Source: Halisarca cf. caerulea
Lineage: Eukaryota; Porifera; Demospongiae; Chondrillida; Halisarcidae
NCBI GenBank assembly: GCA_963170055.1
Contig: CAUJGJ010000270.1
Span: 36,001-100,000 of the forward strand
Reading direction: 5' to 3'
DNA: 64,000 nt
The notes under the pieces were generated by a model, which was not told the origin of the DNA, searched no databases, and saw nothing but the letters and a program-made list of their open reading frames with translations. Position 1 is the first letter of the stretch. The number at the start of each line of letters is the position of its first letter. Positions 12,101-22,480 of the stretch are shown in pieces. The position numbers were made by a program, and so were the translations under genes.

Positions 12101-12358
12101 CCGAACTACCAACTAGCCTTAAGTGATCTGGATTCTCGGGGATTCAGATCAAGCCTCATCACCGTTGAAATTGGATCCCTAGGTCACTGGCTACCCGGAA
12201 CTAGGACATCCTTACGGCAGCTCCTACGTGACATGTCTAAGTCAGCCGTGACACGCCTCCTAGATCAGGCGGCAAAGGCAGCCATAGCTGGGTCCCAAGT
12301 CATCTTCAACGCCAGACAGTTTGAAACCTGGAATGCATCTCGGCCACTACTTCAGTAA
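9191..12358 (+). pseudogene. RLE-type non-LTR retrotransposon ORF with one in-frame stop
   Basis: One reading frame runs from ATG 9191 (in-frame stop just before, at 9185) to TAA 12358, about 1,055 codons, broken only by TGA at 10382. Order of domains: a basic N-terminal linker; RT fingers with SSPGEDRISYHHLK (residue ~220) and NFRPIALTSVVRKL (~280); motif A VTFLDLKNAFGS (~350); the stop at codon ~398; motif B GVFQGDTLSPLIF (~411); an ~80-residue insertion; catalytic motif C FADDST (~536); thumb; a Cys/His finger CALCSHH...HHILSAC (~856); and an RLE-like motif CPDIVVI...LVELTIP (~934). The RT aspartates are intact. This is a different family from the six decayed copies. Family usage suggests target-primed reverse transcription in the nucleus. 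The single TGA may be a recent mutation or a sequencing error. Confidence 0.8.
10520..10780 (+). other. Tudor/SH3-like module inserted in the RT palm (motif B to C)
   Basis: Between motif B (QGDTLSP) and motif C (FADD), non-LTR RTs normally have a short connection. Here about 80 residues intervene, with the pattern YIYAHWDE, then PTGWYLAKVLSLSPDGTASL, then ETISLKEIRWFP. The alternating aromatic and hydrophobic residues, the GWY...V...DG...Y turns and the closing I-x-W strand look like a small beta-barrel of Tudor, chromo-barrel or similar type. The fold is inferred from pattern only. The frame is open on both sides, so this is a protein-level insertion and not an unspliced intron or later insertion. 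Confidence 0.5.
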
Positions 12359-12725
12359 CTCAACACATGTAGTCTTGTATATTTGGCTCTACACATCAAC
12401 ATTTATAGTTTAGTCTACTTGTCTAAGTTCATTATGTATGCATGTAACACATGTACTTCAGCCCTTGCCATGCCCAGCCTCTACACAGCTCTGTTGTTTG
12501 TTCTGGAACCATGTGTCTAGGGTCCATACTGTAATCATGTAACTTTAATTATACTTTCTAATTTCTTGACTTGTACAACTTCAATCAATAATGATTTGGT
12601 TTTCCCCCTTATTCTTCTCGCTTTTAAACTAAACGGGCTAGCGATCACTAGGAAGGTTCTGTAACCTTCAAACTTCATATTAAAACTCAAAATGATCACG
12701 CGGGGTGCCTTTGAGGGGTCTTGAA
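12359..12725 (+). other. Putative 3' UTR of the retrotransposon
   Basis: Non-coding T-rich sequence following the TAA at 12358. No poly(A) or simple-repeat tail that would mark the end was seen; the border near 12.7 kb is a guess. Confidence 0.3.
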
Positions 12726-13372
12726 GCAGCTAGTGTAGCGCAGAGTGAGAATTATTTGGATAGGAAAATCCCATACTTAAGAAGAGCCCCCCACAATGAA
12801 TCGGACTAACATAGACTAGGTTTGCGGTCGGCATCCGCCCACCTATAATAAGATTCATTGCTAGCCTCCCACCTAAAACTAGATTCATTGCTTGTTTATT
12901 GCATTCATTGCATGTAACTTGAGCTCGACGAAGAAAAACATGTCCGCGAAAGGTGAATCGACTCGCCGATTTTGATGGAAGCAAGTTACAACCGAAAGGG
13001 GGATCGATTCGTCGATTTTGGTCGAAACAGACTTGCAACTGCTATTCTGAAGTAATGATACAGTATAGTTAGAAGCGTTTTGAAGTGAGATTGATGCCTT
13101 TTGAGACACTAGCTACAAAATAATAGTGACGGCAATGTATGGCTACGCAACACTAGTACCGTTTTGAGATTGTTCAGTTCTTCTTTCTAGCCTTTGTTTC
13201 TAAGTGGGTACATTGATTTTAGTCTGAAAGCTGCATAGTTTTAGTTTTTATCTTACAGATTGGCATGATTGTGTTCCTTCTCAACAGCAGTGGAAACCTT
13301 CTTCAATAGGCTCTATTCGAGCAACCATTATTTCACTTTAAAGGAAAAACTGCACAAACAAGGGTGTATAAA
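12726..13372. other. Intergenic, with small local repeats
   Basis: No gene seen. There is a local imperfect duplication, CCCACCTA...AGATTCATTGCT, twice near 12838-12890. Two related words (CGACTCGCCGATTTTG and CGATTCGTCGATTTTG) lie about 49 bp apart near 12958-13020. Confidence 0.4.
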
Positions 13373-13747
13373 AACCATTCAAAAATGGTAAAAGGATGTA
13401 GGATTGACGTAGGACTGTGCAAAAAGGATCCTCCAAAAACCCATGGAACAAGAGTAATCTGCGAAACCGGTGCAGGGCTAGGTGGGCAAAGGGCAAGACG
13501 GGCATAGGGCTAGACGAGCACTGTGCAAATTCCTACATCCCGCAGCACATATATACCATAATACAATGTGCTGAACATGCGGGATGTAGGAATTTGCACA
13601 GTGCTCGTCTAGCCCTATGCCCGTCTTGCCCTTTGCCCACCTAGCCCTGCACCGGTTTCGCAGATTACTCTTGTTCCATGGGTTTTTGGAGGATCCTTTT
13701 TGCACAGTCCTATGTCAATCCTACATCCTTTTACCATTTTTAAATGG

Positions 13748-13749
<2 letters not shown>
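13373..13749. mobile_element. Foldback element with 171-bp inverted arms
   Basis: The left arm (13373-13543) and right arm (13579-13749) are almost perfectly reverse-complementary, with only about two mismatches, around a 35-bp spacer. Each arm has a word-repeat region built on GGGCTAGACG and GGGCAAGACGGGCAT. Identical open frames on the two strands are a by-product of the palindrome. The high arm identity implies recent formation or gene conversion. A larger, diverged relative lies at 27059-28309. A (TA)n run abuts the right arm. Confidence 0.85.

Positions 13750-13795
<46 letters not shown>
13748..13795. repeat. (TA)n microsatellite
   Basis: About 24 TA dinucleotides immediately after the right arm of the foldback element. 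Confidence 0.95.
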
Positions 13796-13798
<3 letters not shown>

Positions 13799-13848
13799 TA
13801 TTATTATTCAAAGTAAACAGAGTACAAGGATGCACATATATAATATTT

Positions 13849-13920
13849 AGAACAAAAAGATCACACAGTTCAACAACCAAAAATAGAACAAAAAAATCAC
13901 AAAGTACAACAACCTAAAAT
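13849..13920 (-). repeat. Two 36-bp tandem units at a retrotransposon 3' end
   Basis: Units 13849-13884 and 13885-13920 both begin AGAACAAAAA and end CAAC...AAAAT, with five or so differences. They sit at the 3' end of the minus-strand retrotransposon copy 3, so they may be a tail repeat of that element. Confidence 0.8.
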
Positions 13921-14672
13921 TGAAGTGGTATTATAGTTCTGTATGCACACACTGATTCGTTGGCACAGTTTCAAATATGCTAATGGGTCATTTGTTAATG
14001 TATGCGTACGATTAGCTAGGTCATGGAAAAAATCAAGGGCATCCTGCCCAAAAACTCCAGTAGACTCAAAAGTGATGGGCTGGAATATGTGGAATAGTTC
14101 GCCATACAGATCTCGCTTCTTGGTTGCCGCATGATTGGCCAGCAGCTCATGCTGGGATGATGACATCTGAATGTTGGATGAGGCGAAGGAGTCCCAACAC
14201 TTCACATCCCAAACAAGGGCACGGCCTTTAGCCCAGGGTATGATGGTGAGGCCATCAGGTCTCTTACCATCCGACCGACATAAAGCCCATCGACCGACAT
14301 CGAGCCCTTTCTGCTGACAATGTGCTATCCAGTGTGGATAGCACATTGGCAGAAAGGGCCCGATGGACTATGTCATTCAGTGCTGTGTGTCAGGGCAATC
14401 TGCCTTGACTACTCCGGCAACTGAGCCCATGTACTCCAGAGTGGTCCACAGCGAGGACAATCGTGCGGGACACAAAGGGTTGCTCCAAGACGAAGGCCCA
14501 CTGCAGTCCAGATGGTTTCATTTCCCATACAGAGGCCGAGTGCTGAAACCGGAGAAGAAGTAAGCCAAGCCCCTGACTCCTTCTGTTTGGATGCCAGCAA
14601 TCGTGCCTTTCCTCTGGAGTCAGCTGTGGTCAGGGGTGACTCAAAGTGACCCTCAATTATGGGCAAATCCAT
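13897..14672 (-). pseudogene. Retrotransposon 3' coding fragment (copy 3, RLE type)
   Basis: Minus strand, 5'-truncated near 14672. Reading down: ARLLASKQKESGAWL, VSALGLCMGNETI, VGLRLG, and a finger start CPRCG. A disrupted stretch follows, then CRSDGKRPDGLTIIPW, ALVWDVKCWDSF and the C-terminal LCQRISVCIQ. The RLE residues P-D and W-D-V-K are intact in this copy. A frameshift after the finger and an inverted duplication at 14299-14366 break it. Confidence 0.8.
14299..14366. repeat. Hairpin from a ~30-bp inverted duplication inside copy 3
   Basis: CCCTTTCTGC...AATGTGCTATCCA is followed after 3 bases by its reverse complement TGGATAGCACATT...GCAGAAAGGGCCC. One arm has a 3-bp extra (TGA). It replaces the family's residues between the Cys/His finger and the endonuclease motif, so it arose within the copy. 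Confidence 0.8.
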
Positions 14673-14973
14673 GATATATATATATTAAATATATATTCAT
14701 TCTTGGCGAAAACCTGCACCACACAGCTAAGCAATGATACCGATATGAAAGGAAGCTGGTAATACAATATATATAAGTAACGTACTTCTACAATCAACAA
14801 AGGTTTTTAGTTGTGCATAAATCGAGGTAAGCTCGGTTTGACCATACTATAAAAAGCACCATGACGGTGACAAATACAGTAGGAGGAGAGGGATTCCGCG
14901 GGTAAAGATGCAACTACTCTAAAATTCTGTTCTTAACTTCTAAAAAGCTTCAACTCAAGCTAGGGTAGATAGG
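14673..14973. other. Spacer, no gene seen
   Basis: AT-rich sequence with short AT dinucleotide stretches near 14676-14695; nothing recognised. Confidence 0.5.
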
Positions 14974-15344
14974 AATGTATTAACCACAATAGTCTGAGAC
15001 GAAACATTGCTATTTTGCCAATGTGCTATAAGGCATTTTCTCAGAATTTCACCCTTCATCAGTAGCACTGGGCAGAACAGTAACGGATGTTCCTTGGAAA
15101 CCTCTCATCACGGGATTGGTCAAGGAAAATCCAAAACCGCTGGAATATCTTAAACAGACATCTTCACCGAATGCCTAGACTGATGCTAAGTACTGGTTTG
15201 TTAGCAGGTCTAAAGTATCATGTATATGTATGGTTCTAGCTGCCCAGTGCTACTGTGCAGCTAAGGTGAAATTCCCAGAATAGGCCTTATAACACATTGG
15301 TAAAACAGCATTGTATTGTCTCAGACTATCGTGGTTAGTACATT
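14974..15344. mobile_element. Inverted-repeat element with ~103-bp diverged arms
   Basis: The left arm, 14974-15075, contains TTAACCACAATAGTCTGAGAC and CAGTAGCACTGGGCAG. Its reverse complement lies at 15240-15344 with clear but imperfect match, roughly four in five by eye. The arms flank a ~164-bp loop with no coding sequence. This is an old non-autonomous DNA element. Confidence 0.7.
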
Positions 15345-16178
15345 TTTATGTACTTCTACAATGCCACAAGGTATCACAAGGCTTTGCAATGACCATATGG
15401 GTGTAAACAAGCATATGCATACATTGCAGGTAAGTTATGTCTGATTTGGACATAAGATAAAATGGTAAATGCACTGAAAAATAGTACTGCCTTAATTGTT
15501 GTCTGCCAGAACGAGATATACTGTACACGCAGTTGTGATATATGCTTACACAAAAGCAAGGACATACAGTATCTATTTTGCATCTGAGTAACTTAGAGGC
15601 TTATTCAGCACTTAAAAGTTTGCCTTTGCAGACCTTTCTTCAGCCCTACATGAAAACGCAAAGATTACAAAGTCCAGTCATAGAAATGGGTGTTATAGTA
15701 TACAAAAATAGGCTAAAAATGTAGAGTGAGTATAAACTTACTAAATCAAAATTTGATTTCGCTGCTCCATTCCACAGCTTAAATATCCAAGATTATCCAT
15801 ATAAGAAAAAAATCTGTTCAGTCACTAAACACTGGAGATAAAATGAATGGAACAACATACAAAGATTCCCTTTTTTGATTCCGAGGGTTGGTCATGTAGG
15901 AACAATCTGTGAAAGTTTAAAATTCAAAACTAAAACTTCCTTAACCCGAATCTCAATTGAAATATCCTTGTGGGGTCATCTTTCATATTTGTTGGATAGT
16001 AGATGCTGTCTTATTAAAAATTTAGATTAGGCAGGGTTCTACACCAGATACCAAAATTAATAGAGATGCTTATGCATTGGTCCAATTGTAATTTATAACT
16101 GTACATCTTTTTCCAGTAGATAGTAAGGTAATTTCCTATGATAGCATCTGCAATTTTGTTTTATGTCTAAAGTGGACA
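15345..16178. other. Intergenic, no gene seen
   Basis: AT-rich. It holds a donor-like GCAGGTAAGTTATGTC word at about 15426 and a small hairpin TTATGTC...GGACATAA right after it. No coding signature. Confidence 0.5.
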
Positions 16179-16820
16179 TACCTTAAGGTTAAAAATGTTA
16201 GCGGGCCCTAATTTTAGCATTTGTCGTTGGCCAACATGTAGCGGGTATTTATTTTAGCGATTTAATAGCATGTGCCAAATCTGTAGTTGGCGATTTTGGA
16301 AATGTTACCATTACCAAATGCTGAATACCCAATCCTTTTCCGATTCTTTTCTAGATCACCATTTCTAATCTTTATGTTATACCGTACTATACTGTTGCAA
16401 TAGAAAGCTGCAGAAACGAAACACTGAGATCACAAAACCTTGTAGATACGGTTAGAAGAATCGATCTTGTTGGCAAAGAGCTTGAAGGAATCGTTATCAC
16501 TTTTTAGTGAATTTAAATCGAAAATGATTATAACGTATATATTATGCTATAATCCAATCATTCTTTTAAATTTTAGATGTATTTGGTTCACTGATTGCTG
16601 TTTATTTCAATGAATTTGCGTAGATTTTGCTTCTGTTCAGAGCCACCATTTTCTCCCATGCAGTGCACAGTACATCCATATAAATTGTACAATACAAAAT
16701 ATTAGTGGGTACATTTATTGGCGGGGTATAATTGTTAGCGGACACTCAAGTTAGCAAATTTGAGGCTCCTCACTAATTTCGCTAAAGTTAATACCCGCTA
16801 ACATTTGTAGCCTTAAGGTA
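16179..16820. mobile_element. MITE-like element, 642 bp, 27-bp terminal inverted repeats
   Basis: Left end 16179-16205 begins TACCTTAAGG and ends TTAGCGGG; right end 16794-16820 is its reverse complement with about two mismatches. TA bases at both tips fit a TA target. The interior repeats the GTTAGCGGG/GCGGGTATT words several times near both ends, a subterminal repeat pattern. No transposase is encoded. Confidence 0.75.
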
Positions 16821-16858
16821 ACATATCTGTGATACATATGTACAGTACCTAGAATTGA

Positions 16859-16861
<3 letters not shown>

Positions 16862-16909
<48 letters not shown>
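16862..16909. repeat. (GT)n microsatellite
   Basis: About 24 uninterrupted GT dinucleotides. Confidence 0.95.
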
Positions 16910-16912
<3 letters not shown>

Positions 16913-17439
16913 GGTTCTGCACATAACTTTGGTACACCTTACATATTGCATAGGTGTGGAAATGTAGTGCTATGTGTCTGCTTGACAATTTACTACTAGA
17001 AGATTTCACAGCACCATTTCTTCACCCAGTTGATGAAGTTGAATACCCTGTAAGTGAATATTACAATGATTTTTATTATTGTGTCTGTGTTATGTCATGT
17101 GTTGTCAGGTATACTGCCCATACTTTCTCTATTCTACTACACCTAAACATGATAGATACGTAAGTATCCTGTTTGTAACAACCCTGGTCTCTGTAACATA
17201 CCAAGGCTAATTTTCGGGATGAATTTTGATTGTGATGGTGATACATACTAATATAATGTTCAATTTATTCTGTGTTTACATAGTAGGACCTAATTTGGAT
17301 TTAATTCTTTGACCAACAGTTGATAGCCAAATGGTGATATAATATATGGATTTTGTTATATGGTTGTGGTCACCATCAAAGAGAAAAAGTGTGCATATAC
17401 AGTGTATACTGTTTACGGAATGTGTATGTGCATTCCATA
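16910..17439. other. Intergenic, no gene seen
   Basis: AT-rich sequence; the short open frames here match no family I know. Confidence 0.5.
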
Positions 17440-17637
17440 AATGCATGCGAAAACATGGCGTCTTTCTGCACAAAGAAAATTCTTGCGGTGCTCTTCTCGG
17501 GTGGGGAGAAGCCTTCTGCCTACCCCACCATGACACTCCCCATGAAGCACCTCGATAGTATTCCACTTTTCATGTCGATCGCATTTGAGCTGATGGAGGA
17601 GTTTGCAAACAGACAAATTCAGCTCTACTGAATTATA
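17440..17637 (+). repeat. Dispersed repeat, 3' end shared with the window start
   Basis: The last ~58 bp match bases 1-58. An open frame through it ends SIAFELMEEFANRQIQLY and then a stop, and the corresponding frame exists at the window start with an extra stop. It may therefore be the degraded C-terminal coding end of an unidentified element. It directly abuts the 3' end of minus-strand retrotransposon copy 4. Confidence 0.5.
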
Positions 17638-17639
17638 GA

Positions 17640-18785
17640 TATAGATTCTCTTTGATTTATCAATCCACCAAAACAGCACATGTACAACAAAAAGAAAAGA
17701 TAATCTAAGTAAAGTGAAGAAGAGAAAATAAATATAACTACCAACAATATAAGAATTGAAGTTAAAGAATATCATCAATCAAAGAGCTATAATTCACAGT
17801 TCCCAGAATCGAAAGGACATTGCCTCTTTGAACTACAACAGACAATCTCTGAATAAAAAAAAATGCAGTGATTGTACCTCTCCTGTGCCAGCCATCATAT
17901 GCTGTGAAATCTGCTTGAGGAAGAGGAGAGTCTCTGTACCGAAGGAACCAATAGATTCAATGAAGACAGGACCAAAAATATGGCTGGATTCAAGATGGGT
18001 GTACTGGACTGCCTTGTGAGCTTCTGCTTGGTCAGCCACACCTCCAGATCTGTTGGACACTAAAGAGGAGTACGATGGGGCAAAGGTATCAGAACAGGTG
18101 GCATCTCAGATTTGAGAATGTCCATTCCTGCAGAGAAGTAGGGTCACCCCATTGGGACATTTCCATCTAATCTGCTGAGGCCATGGGGAAGGAACTCCTG
18201 CTGCTGTCACTGATCTGCAGATGATGTCATTGATCATATGAAGGCGTGGGTGGCGACCCTGGCTTTTACGACAACTTAATCCATGCACAGCTGCATGTTC
18301 TATCCATGGGCACTCCGCATTGTCAGCAAGGATGAGGGTGACAACACAGGGTGTTTATAACCGTCTGTTGCTTGTTCCGATTGTGGGCGGTGCTTGTTTT
18401 CAACGTCATCAATTAGTGGCTGTTTTTAATGCGTCATTCAGCATCTTTCAGATGACGTACGAAATTTCACGTATCAACAGAATGGGGGAAGAAGGCGACT
18501 TTTGTGATGCTATGCCTATGTATCCGTGAAACGTCACGAAAATGGCAGTTTTGTTGAGGGCGAAGATAAAGTCGCTTGGTCAGACGGCCATTTTTGCATT
18601 TTATTCCTGGACGGTTATAAATACCCTGTGAAAGAGCACCCTCCAAGCGCAGGCCAACGGAGATGGTAACTGTATCATCATTCATTCTGAGCCCAATAGA
18701 TGAGACAGGGGGTTCATTAAGCCAAGCACCTGACCCTTCTGTGGAGACACCAAGTAGTCTGGCTCTTGAGATAGGGTCTGTGGCC
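17640..18785 (-). pseudogene. Retrotransposon 3' coding fragment (copy 4), split by a MITE
   Basis: Minus strand, 5'-truncated near 18785. It reads ARLLGVSTEGSGAWLNEPP, SSIGLRMNDDTV and VGLRLEGAL, and is then interrupted by a 286-bp MITE (18345-18630). After it come a finger region, HGLSCRKSQGRHPR and MINDIICRSVTAAGVPSP. A corrupted endonuclease segment follows (KCPNGVTLL, where the family has KRPDG). The C-terminal QAEAHKAVQY and FGPVFIESIGSFGTETLLFL end the copy. Several frameshifts and stops. Confidence 0.75.
18345..18630. mobile_element. MITE inserted in retrotransposon copy 4, 286 bp
   Basis: Terminal inverted repeats of ~21 bp start CACAGGGT and continue TTTATAACCGTC; left 18345-18365, right 18610-18630, one mismatch. 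The flanking dinucleotide is AA on both sides. Removing the element and one AA rejoins the retrotransposon frame exactly through the residues expected at the finger. That identifies both the insertion borders and a 2-bp target duplication. The interior is non-coding. A partial second copy lies at 22773-23385. Confidence 0.85.
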
Positions 18786-18787
18786 TA

Positions 18788-19342
18788 TACCGTACTCTCT
18801 CTAAAAATTCGTCACACCTAATGCAGCAAAAAATTCGTCTTTCTATTAGAATAGAATAGGATTTCCCTAAACTGTTTACCCTGACGAAAATATAGAATTT
18901 TTAGACGAAAATTAGAATATGACGAATCTTTAGAAAGCTATTCTCGAATTCTATAATTCCAGCTTTTGGTGATGGGAGGTACGCCATTTTGACCTTCTTG
19001 CGTACTTGGACAAACAAAAATCCACAAAGAAAGCCAAAATAAGCACAAGCGTTGTGTATTTCCTTCTTTAAAGACAAAGAAAATGTCGCAATGGTTCGTC
19101 TTAGTGAGACTCTGTGTCTACAAGAACAAAATCCACCCGTTGCAGGAGATCGTCACGAGCGAATTCATCGAGTACTGCGGGGAGATGACGAAATATTAGA
19201 TCACTTCCGGTACCTGACGAAAATTAGAGTCACATGATGGAAATTAGAATGGGTGCAAATTTGACAGGTTTAGAATACAAATAAACCAAAGATTTAGACC
19301 TGACGAAAATTAGAATGACGAATTTTTAGAGAGAATACGGTA
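18788..19342. mobile_element. MITE-like element, 555 bp, ~27-bp terminal inverted repeats
   Basis: The left end (18788-18814) begins TACCGTACTCTCTCTAAAAA and the right end (19316-19342) is its reverse complement with one mismatch; TA lies outside both ends. Inside, the word GACGAAAATTAGAA recurs several times near each end. A short open frame at 19052-19237 is GC-richer than the surroundings but matches no family I recognise. It may be captured host or parental-transposon sequence. Confidence 0.75.
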
Positions 19343-19477
19343 TATATATATATATATACATACATATATGTTGTTTTTTTCATTTTATTGCATAAACAAT
19401 TGTACAACAAGAAGAACACGACACTACAGATGATTAGAATAAAGATATTAGATAAAAAGGCCTAACAATTCACAAAA

Positions 19478-19680
19478 TTAGGGTACGGGGCAAGTCCTCA
19501 AAGTAGATACTGAGTTCAATCTCTGGGTACATACACTAATCCGTTGACACAGCTTCGGAAAGGCTAGTGAATCACCACTTTGTAATCTGAGACGCCGGGC
19601 AATCTCAATAAAGAATGAGTGGGTATCTTCTCCAAAGATACCCATGGTTTCCATGGCCAATGGGACAAAGTGCTGAGACT
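19478..19680 (-). pseudogene. Retrotransposon C-terminal tail only (copy 5)
   Basis: Minus strand, about 65 codons: LAMETMGIFGEDTHSFFIEI, then RLRLQSGDSLAF and LCQRISVCTQ, the conserved C-terminus of the RLE family. Coding similarity stops near 19680, a severe 5' truncation typical of this element class. Confidence 0.7.
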
Positions 19681-19984
19681 ACCTCAAATCAGCATATACC
19701 GTATACAGACAAATTTTCACGAGATGAAACTTTTGCGGATTTCACAGATTGGAAGCCATGCGGGAAAATTGTAAGCCTGCGAAAATTTTGGAAAAGGCTT
19801 GTGCAATGACCAAAACTGGCCATCTAAAAAGCAGGAGACGTCGAGGAGCAAGTCAGTACCTTTGCTCGTTTCTTTCATGGCTGGCTTTCTTCCAGAAACA
19901 GGAAGATTAAAGCAATAAAAGACTGAAATAAGGTAGGATTAAAGGGGGATAAGTGAAAATGAAAACGCAAAAATTGTTAGAATT
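19681..19984. other. Spacer, no gene seen
   Basis: It begins near an ATACCGTATAC word like the tips of the 18788-19342 element, but no partner inverted repeat was found. Confidence 0.4.
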
Positions 19985-22480
19985 GGCTATCTGCGAAAGT
20001 TTGTACGGGTACGATATCGTACACTTGTTCTTGGCTGCCTCATTAGCAACACGACCAACAGATGAATAGGATAGTGGGATGTTTGAAGGAGCAAACATGT
20101 TGTGTCAAGGGTAGCAGGGATGTCAATGGCTGCAAAGGAATGCTTAATGATATTGTTGAGGGCCGATGGCGAGGGATTTGACCTTGACTTCGCCAGCAAG
20201 AGAGGCCATGTGTTCCGCTGACATCCACATCCTGCCCACAATGTTGGCAAATGTTCTCCGAGCAGAGGGGAGAACCCAGACGAATGCCAACTGAAATGGT
20301 GATGACTGTGTCTTCCATGTGCAAACCCAAAGAGGAGATAGAGGGGGGGAGGGGAGCATATAGCCAGGCTCCACTCTCCTTCTTCTGAGCTGCAAGCAAA
20401 TGTGCTCTGTACTTTGGAGGAGCCTTGCAGAGAAGTGACGAAAATACACCATAGATCACTGCAGTGTCCCAGGCCCTCTTTTCAGTTACCTTCAGTCCTG
20501 ATGAGGGATCCTCTGAGTTGCTGTCATGCCAGATTTCTAAAGCTTCCTGCTGAAGGTGTAGTCTTCAGTGGGGCATCTATCTGGGAGGATCATACTAGAG
20601 AGGAAGGAGGAGCCAGCAGTAGATGCCAAGAAGGCAGAGAGTGCAAGCATGTCCAAACTCCTAATCCCTAATCCCCCAGAATTTACCGGCAAGGAAGCCT
20701 GTACCCAAGCTTGGCCACACAGATGAACATTACAAATCTTTTCCAACAGTGACTGCTGAATATCATCATGCAGAAGCTAGCAACAGAGGTTAGGTAAAGC
20801 AGGGGGCAGATCTTAGGACATAAGGGACCTAGGGAAGGCTGAAAGCATGTCGAAGGAGGCAGAGAACATCACGGGAGTGCAGAAGTTGAAGTCTACTACC
20901 GAGAAGCCCCAAAGAGGCAATATTGGACTGCAGGATCTGGTTAACACTTCTGTTATCACCAATGGGAGAACCCAGAAGGGTTGTGCATGATGGATCAATG
21001 TAAATGAGAGATGGATAGGAACTGAGGAGAGTAGACCTGTGGACTCAGCAGAGCTAATGATCTCACATTTCTTCAGATTAAGGGCCAGGTTGATATCATC
21101 TGACATTTTCTCCAGCAGCAGTAGGTCCTTCCTAACGTCTTTTAGGCAGCCACCTAGGGTTCCATCATCAAGATAAAGTGCCTAAATTCAGATTGGAGAT
21201 TGGATGGAAAGGCAGAAAAGGAAAGGGCCCAAAAGGTCCCCTTGTTGTACTCCCTCAGCTGACTCAATAGATGATTGCCCAAAGAACAATTAGAAGGATG
21301 GTTGGTGGTATGAGGTGTAGGACCAGGGGGTAGATCCATGGTGCTATCTCCCATACTGATTGCAGCATCTTGTCCCTCCTGATGGAATTGAAGGCGTTGC
21401 TGAAATCCAACTTCACCATGACACCGTTTGCATCTAGGCTAGAGAAATAGCGACGTGCAGAGTGAACCACAACCTCCGCCCCCTTGGGGTTCTGTAATTC
21501 AATTGCAAAGGTGAAAGAAGTGACTGCATATCCTCTTTAATCAAGCTTCCAGCACATTTAGCAACCAAACAACGTAGTGTGTTACCGATAGCAATTGGTC
21601 TAATGCCACCATCTTTCTTATTTAGACCATGCAATGACGTTTGTTCCAAAGACGAAAGCTTCTGCATCAGGGGATACATCACCTGATAGAACCAGATTGA
21701 CAAAGGCCGTTAAAGAATCAGCAAGCCATCCAGCACCATCTCCAGATGGGGTGTTGACCAGATCCTTGAGGTGTTGAGGGTGGAGCCCATCATGGCCAGC
21801 AGCTGATCCAGATGGAAATGAGGCAATACCTTTAATCACATTTAGCAACCAGACAATATAGTGTGTTACCGATAGCAATTGGTCTAATGCCACCATCTTT
21901 CTTATTTAGACTATGAGGTTTACTCCAAAAAAGAAAGCCTGTGCATCAGGGGGTACATCGCCAGATAGAACCAGATTGACAAAGGACGTTAACGAATCAG
22001 CAAGTCATCCAGCACCATCTCCAGATGGGGTGTTGACTAGATCCTTGAGGTGTTGAGGGTGGAGCCCATCATGGCCATCAGCTGATCCAGATGGAAATGA
22101 GGCAATAGCTTTAATCACAGTGGAGGAGGTCATGGACAGAGGGACACAAGGTGATTTGAAAGGAGGAATCTGGGAATCAGGTTGAGCTGGTGGATGCTTC
22201 CTTTGTAGTAACAGCAGAGTGTTCTTGTCGTCAGAGGCAAAGGACTCGTCGGAAGTGGTAAGCCAAACAGCCGCACTGAAGTCACCCTCTTCCAGCTTAC
22301 CAGCAACTCTAGCAGCAAGGTGCTTTGTTGGATCTACTTCCCTGGCTTGATGCTGCTTAAAGGATGATTCAGGAACCACATCTTCTTTCCCTGACTGCCT
22401 GGTTGACCATTGTTGCAATATTTCTGCTGTGGCCCCCTCTTTATAGGAACACATAAACAGCATCTGGGAAAAGGAAATAA
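19985..22480 (-). pseudogene. Non-LTR retrotransposon, long decayed copy (copy 6)
   Basis: Minus strand, most of the polyprotein in order. N-terminal ARVAGKLEEGDFSAAVWL is at about 22310. RT fingers SGSADGHDGLHPQHLKDL follow near 22060-22110 (plus a duplicate near 21800). Then come NKKDGGIRPIAIGNTLR, motif A VKLDFSNAFNSI near 21400, motif B VQQGDLLGPFLFCL near 21230 and motif C YLDDGTLGG near 21170 (catalytic aspartates kept, different frame). LNLKKCEII, QASLPVNSGGLGIRSLDMLA, SSLGLHMEDTVITI and HGLSCWRS lead to a C-terminus with FAPSNIPLSYSS. Between DIPATLDTTC and FAPSNIP the expected ~35 residues with the R-P-D...W-D endonuclease site are missing, so the active site has been deleted. Multiple frameshifts. 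Confidence 0.8.
21551..22125 (-). repeat. ~287-bp tandem duplication inside copy 6
   Basis: Unit 1 (about 21551-21836) and unit 2 (about 21837-22125) repeat the same RT-finger coding segment. Shared anchors (CAATTGGTCTAATGCCACC at 21592 and 21876; CAGCACCATCTCC at 21731 and 22020) are offset by 284-289 bp. The units differ by scattered substitutions and small indels, so the duplication is old. Confidence 0.85.

Noticed and set aside
13417..13705. Identical 75-codon open frames on opposite strands
   Set aside because: They are mirror copies created by the foldback palindrome, with no domain signature.
18106..18288. Independent small gene on minus
   Set aside because: It is the finger/endonuclease segment of retrotransposon copy 4, not a separate gene.
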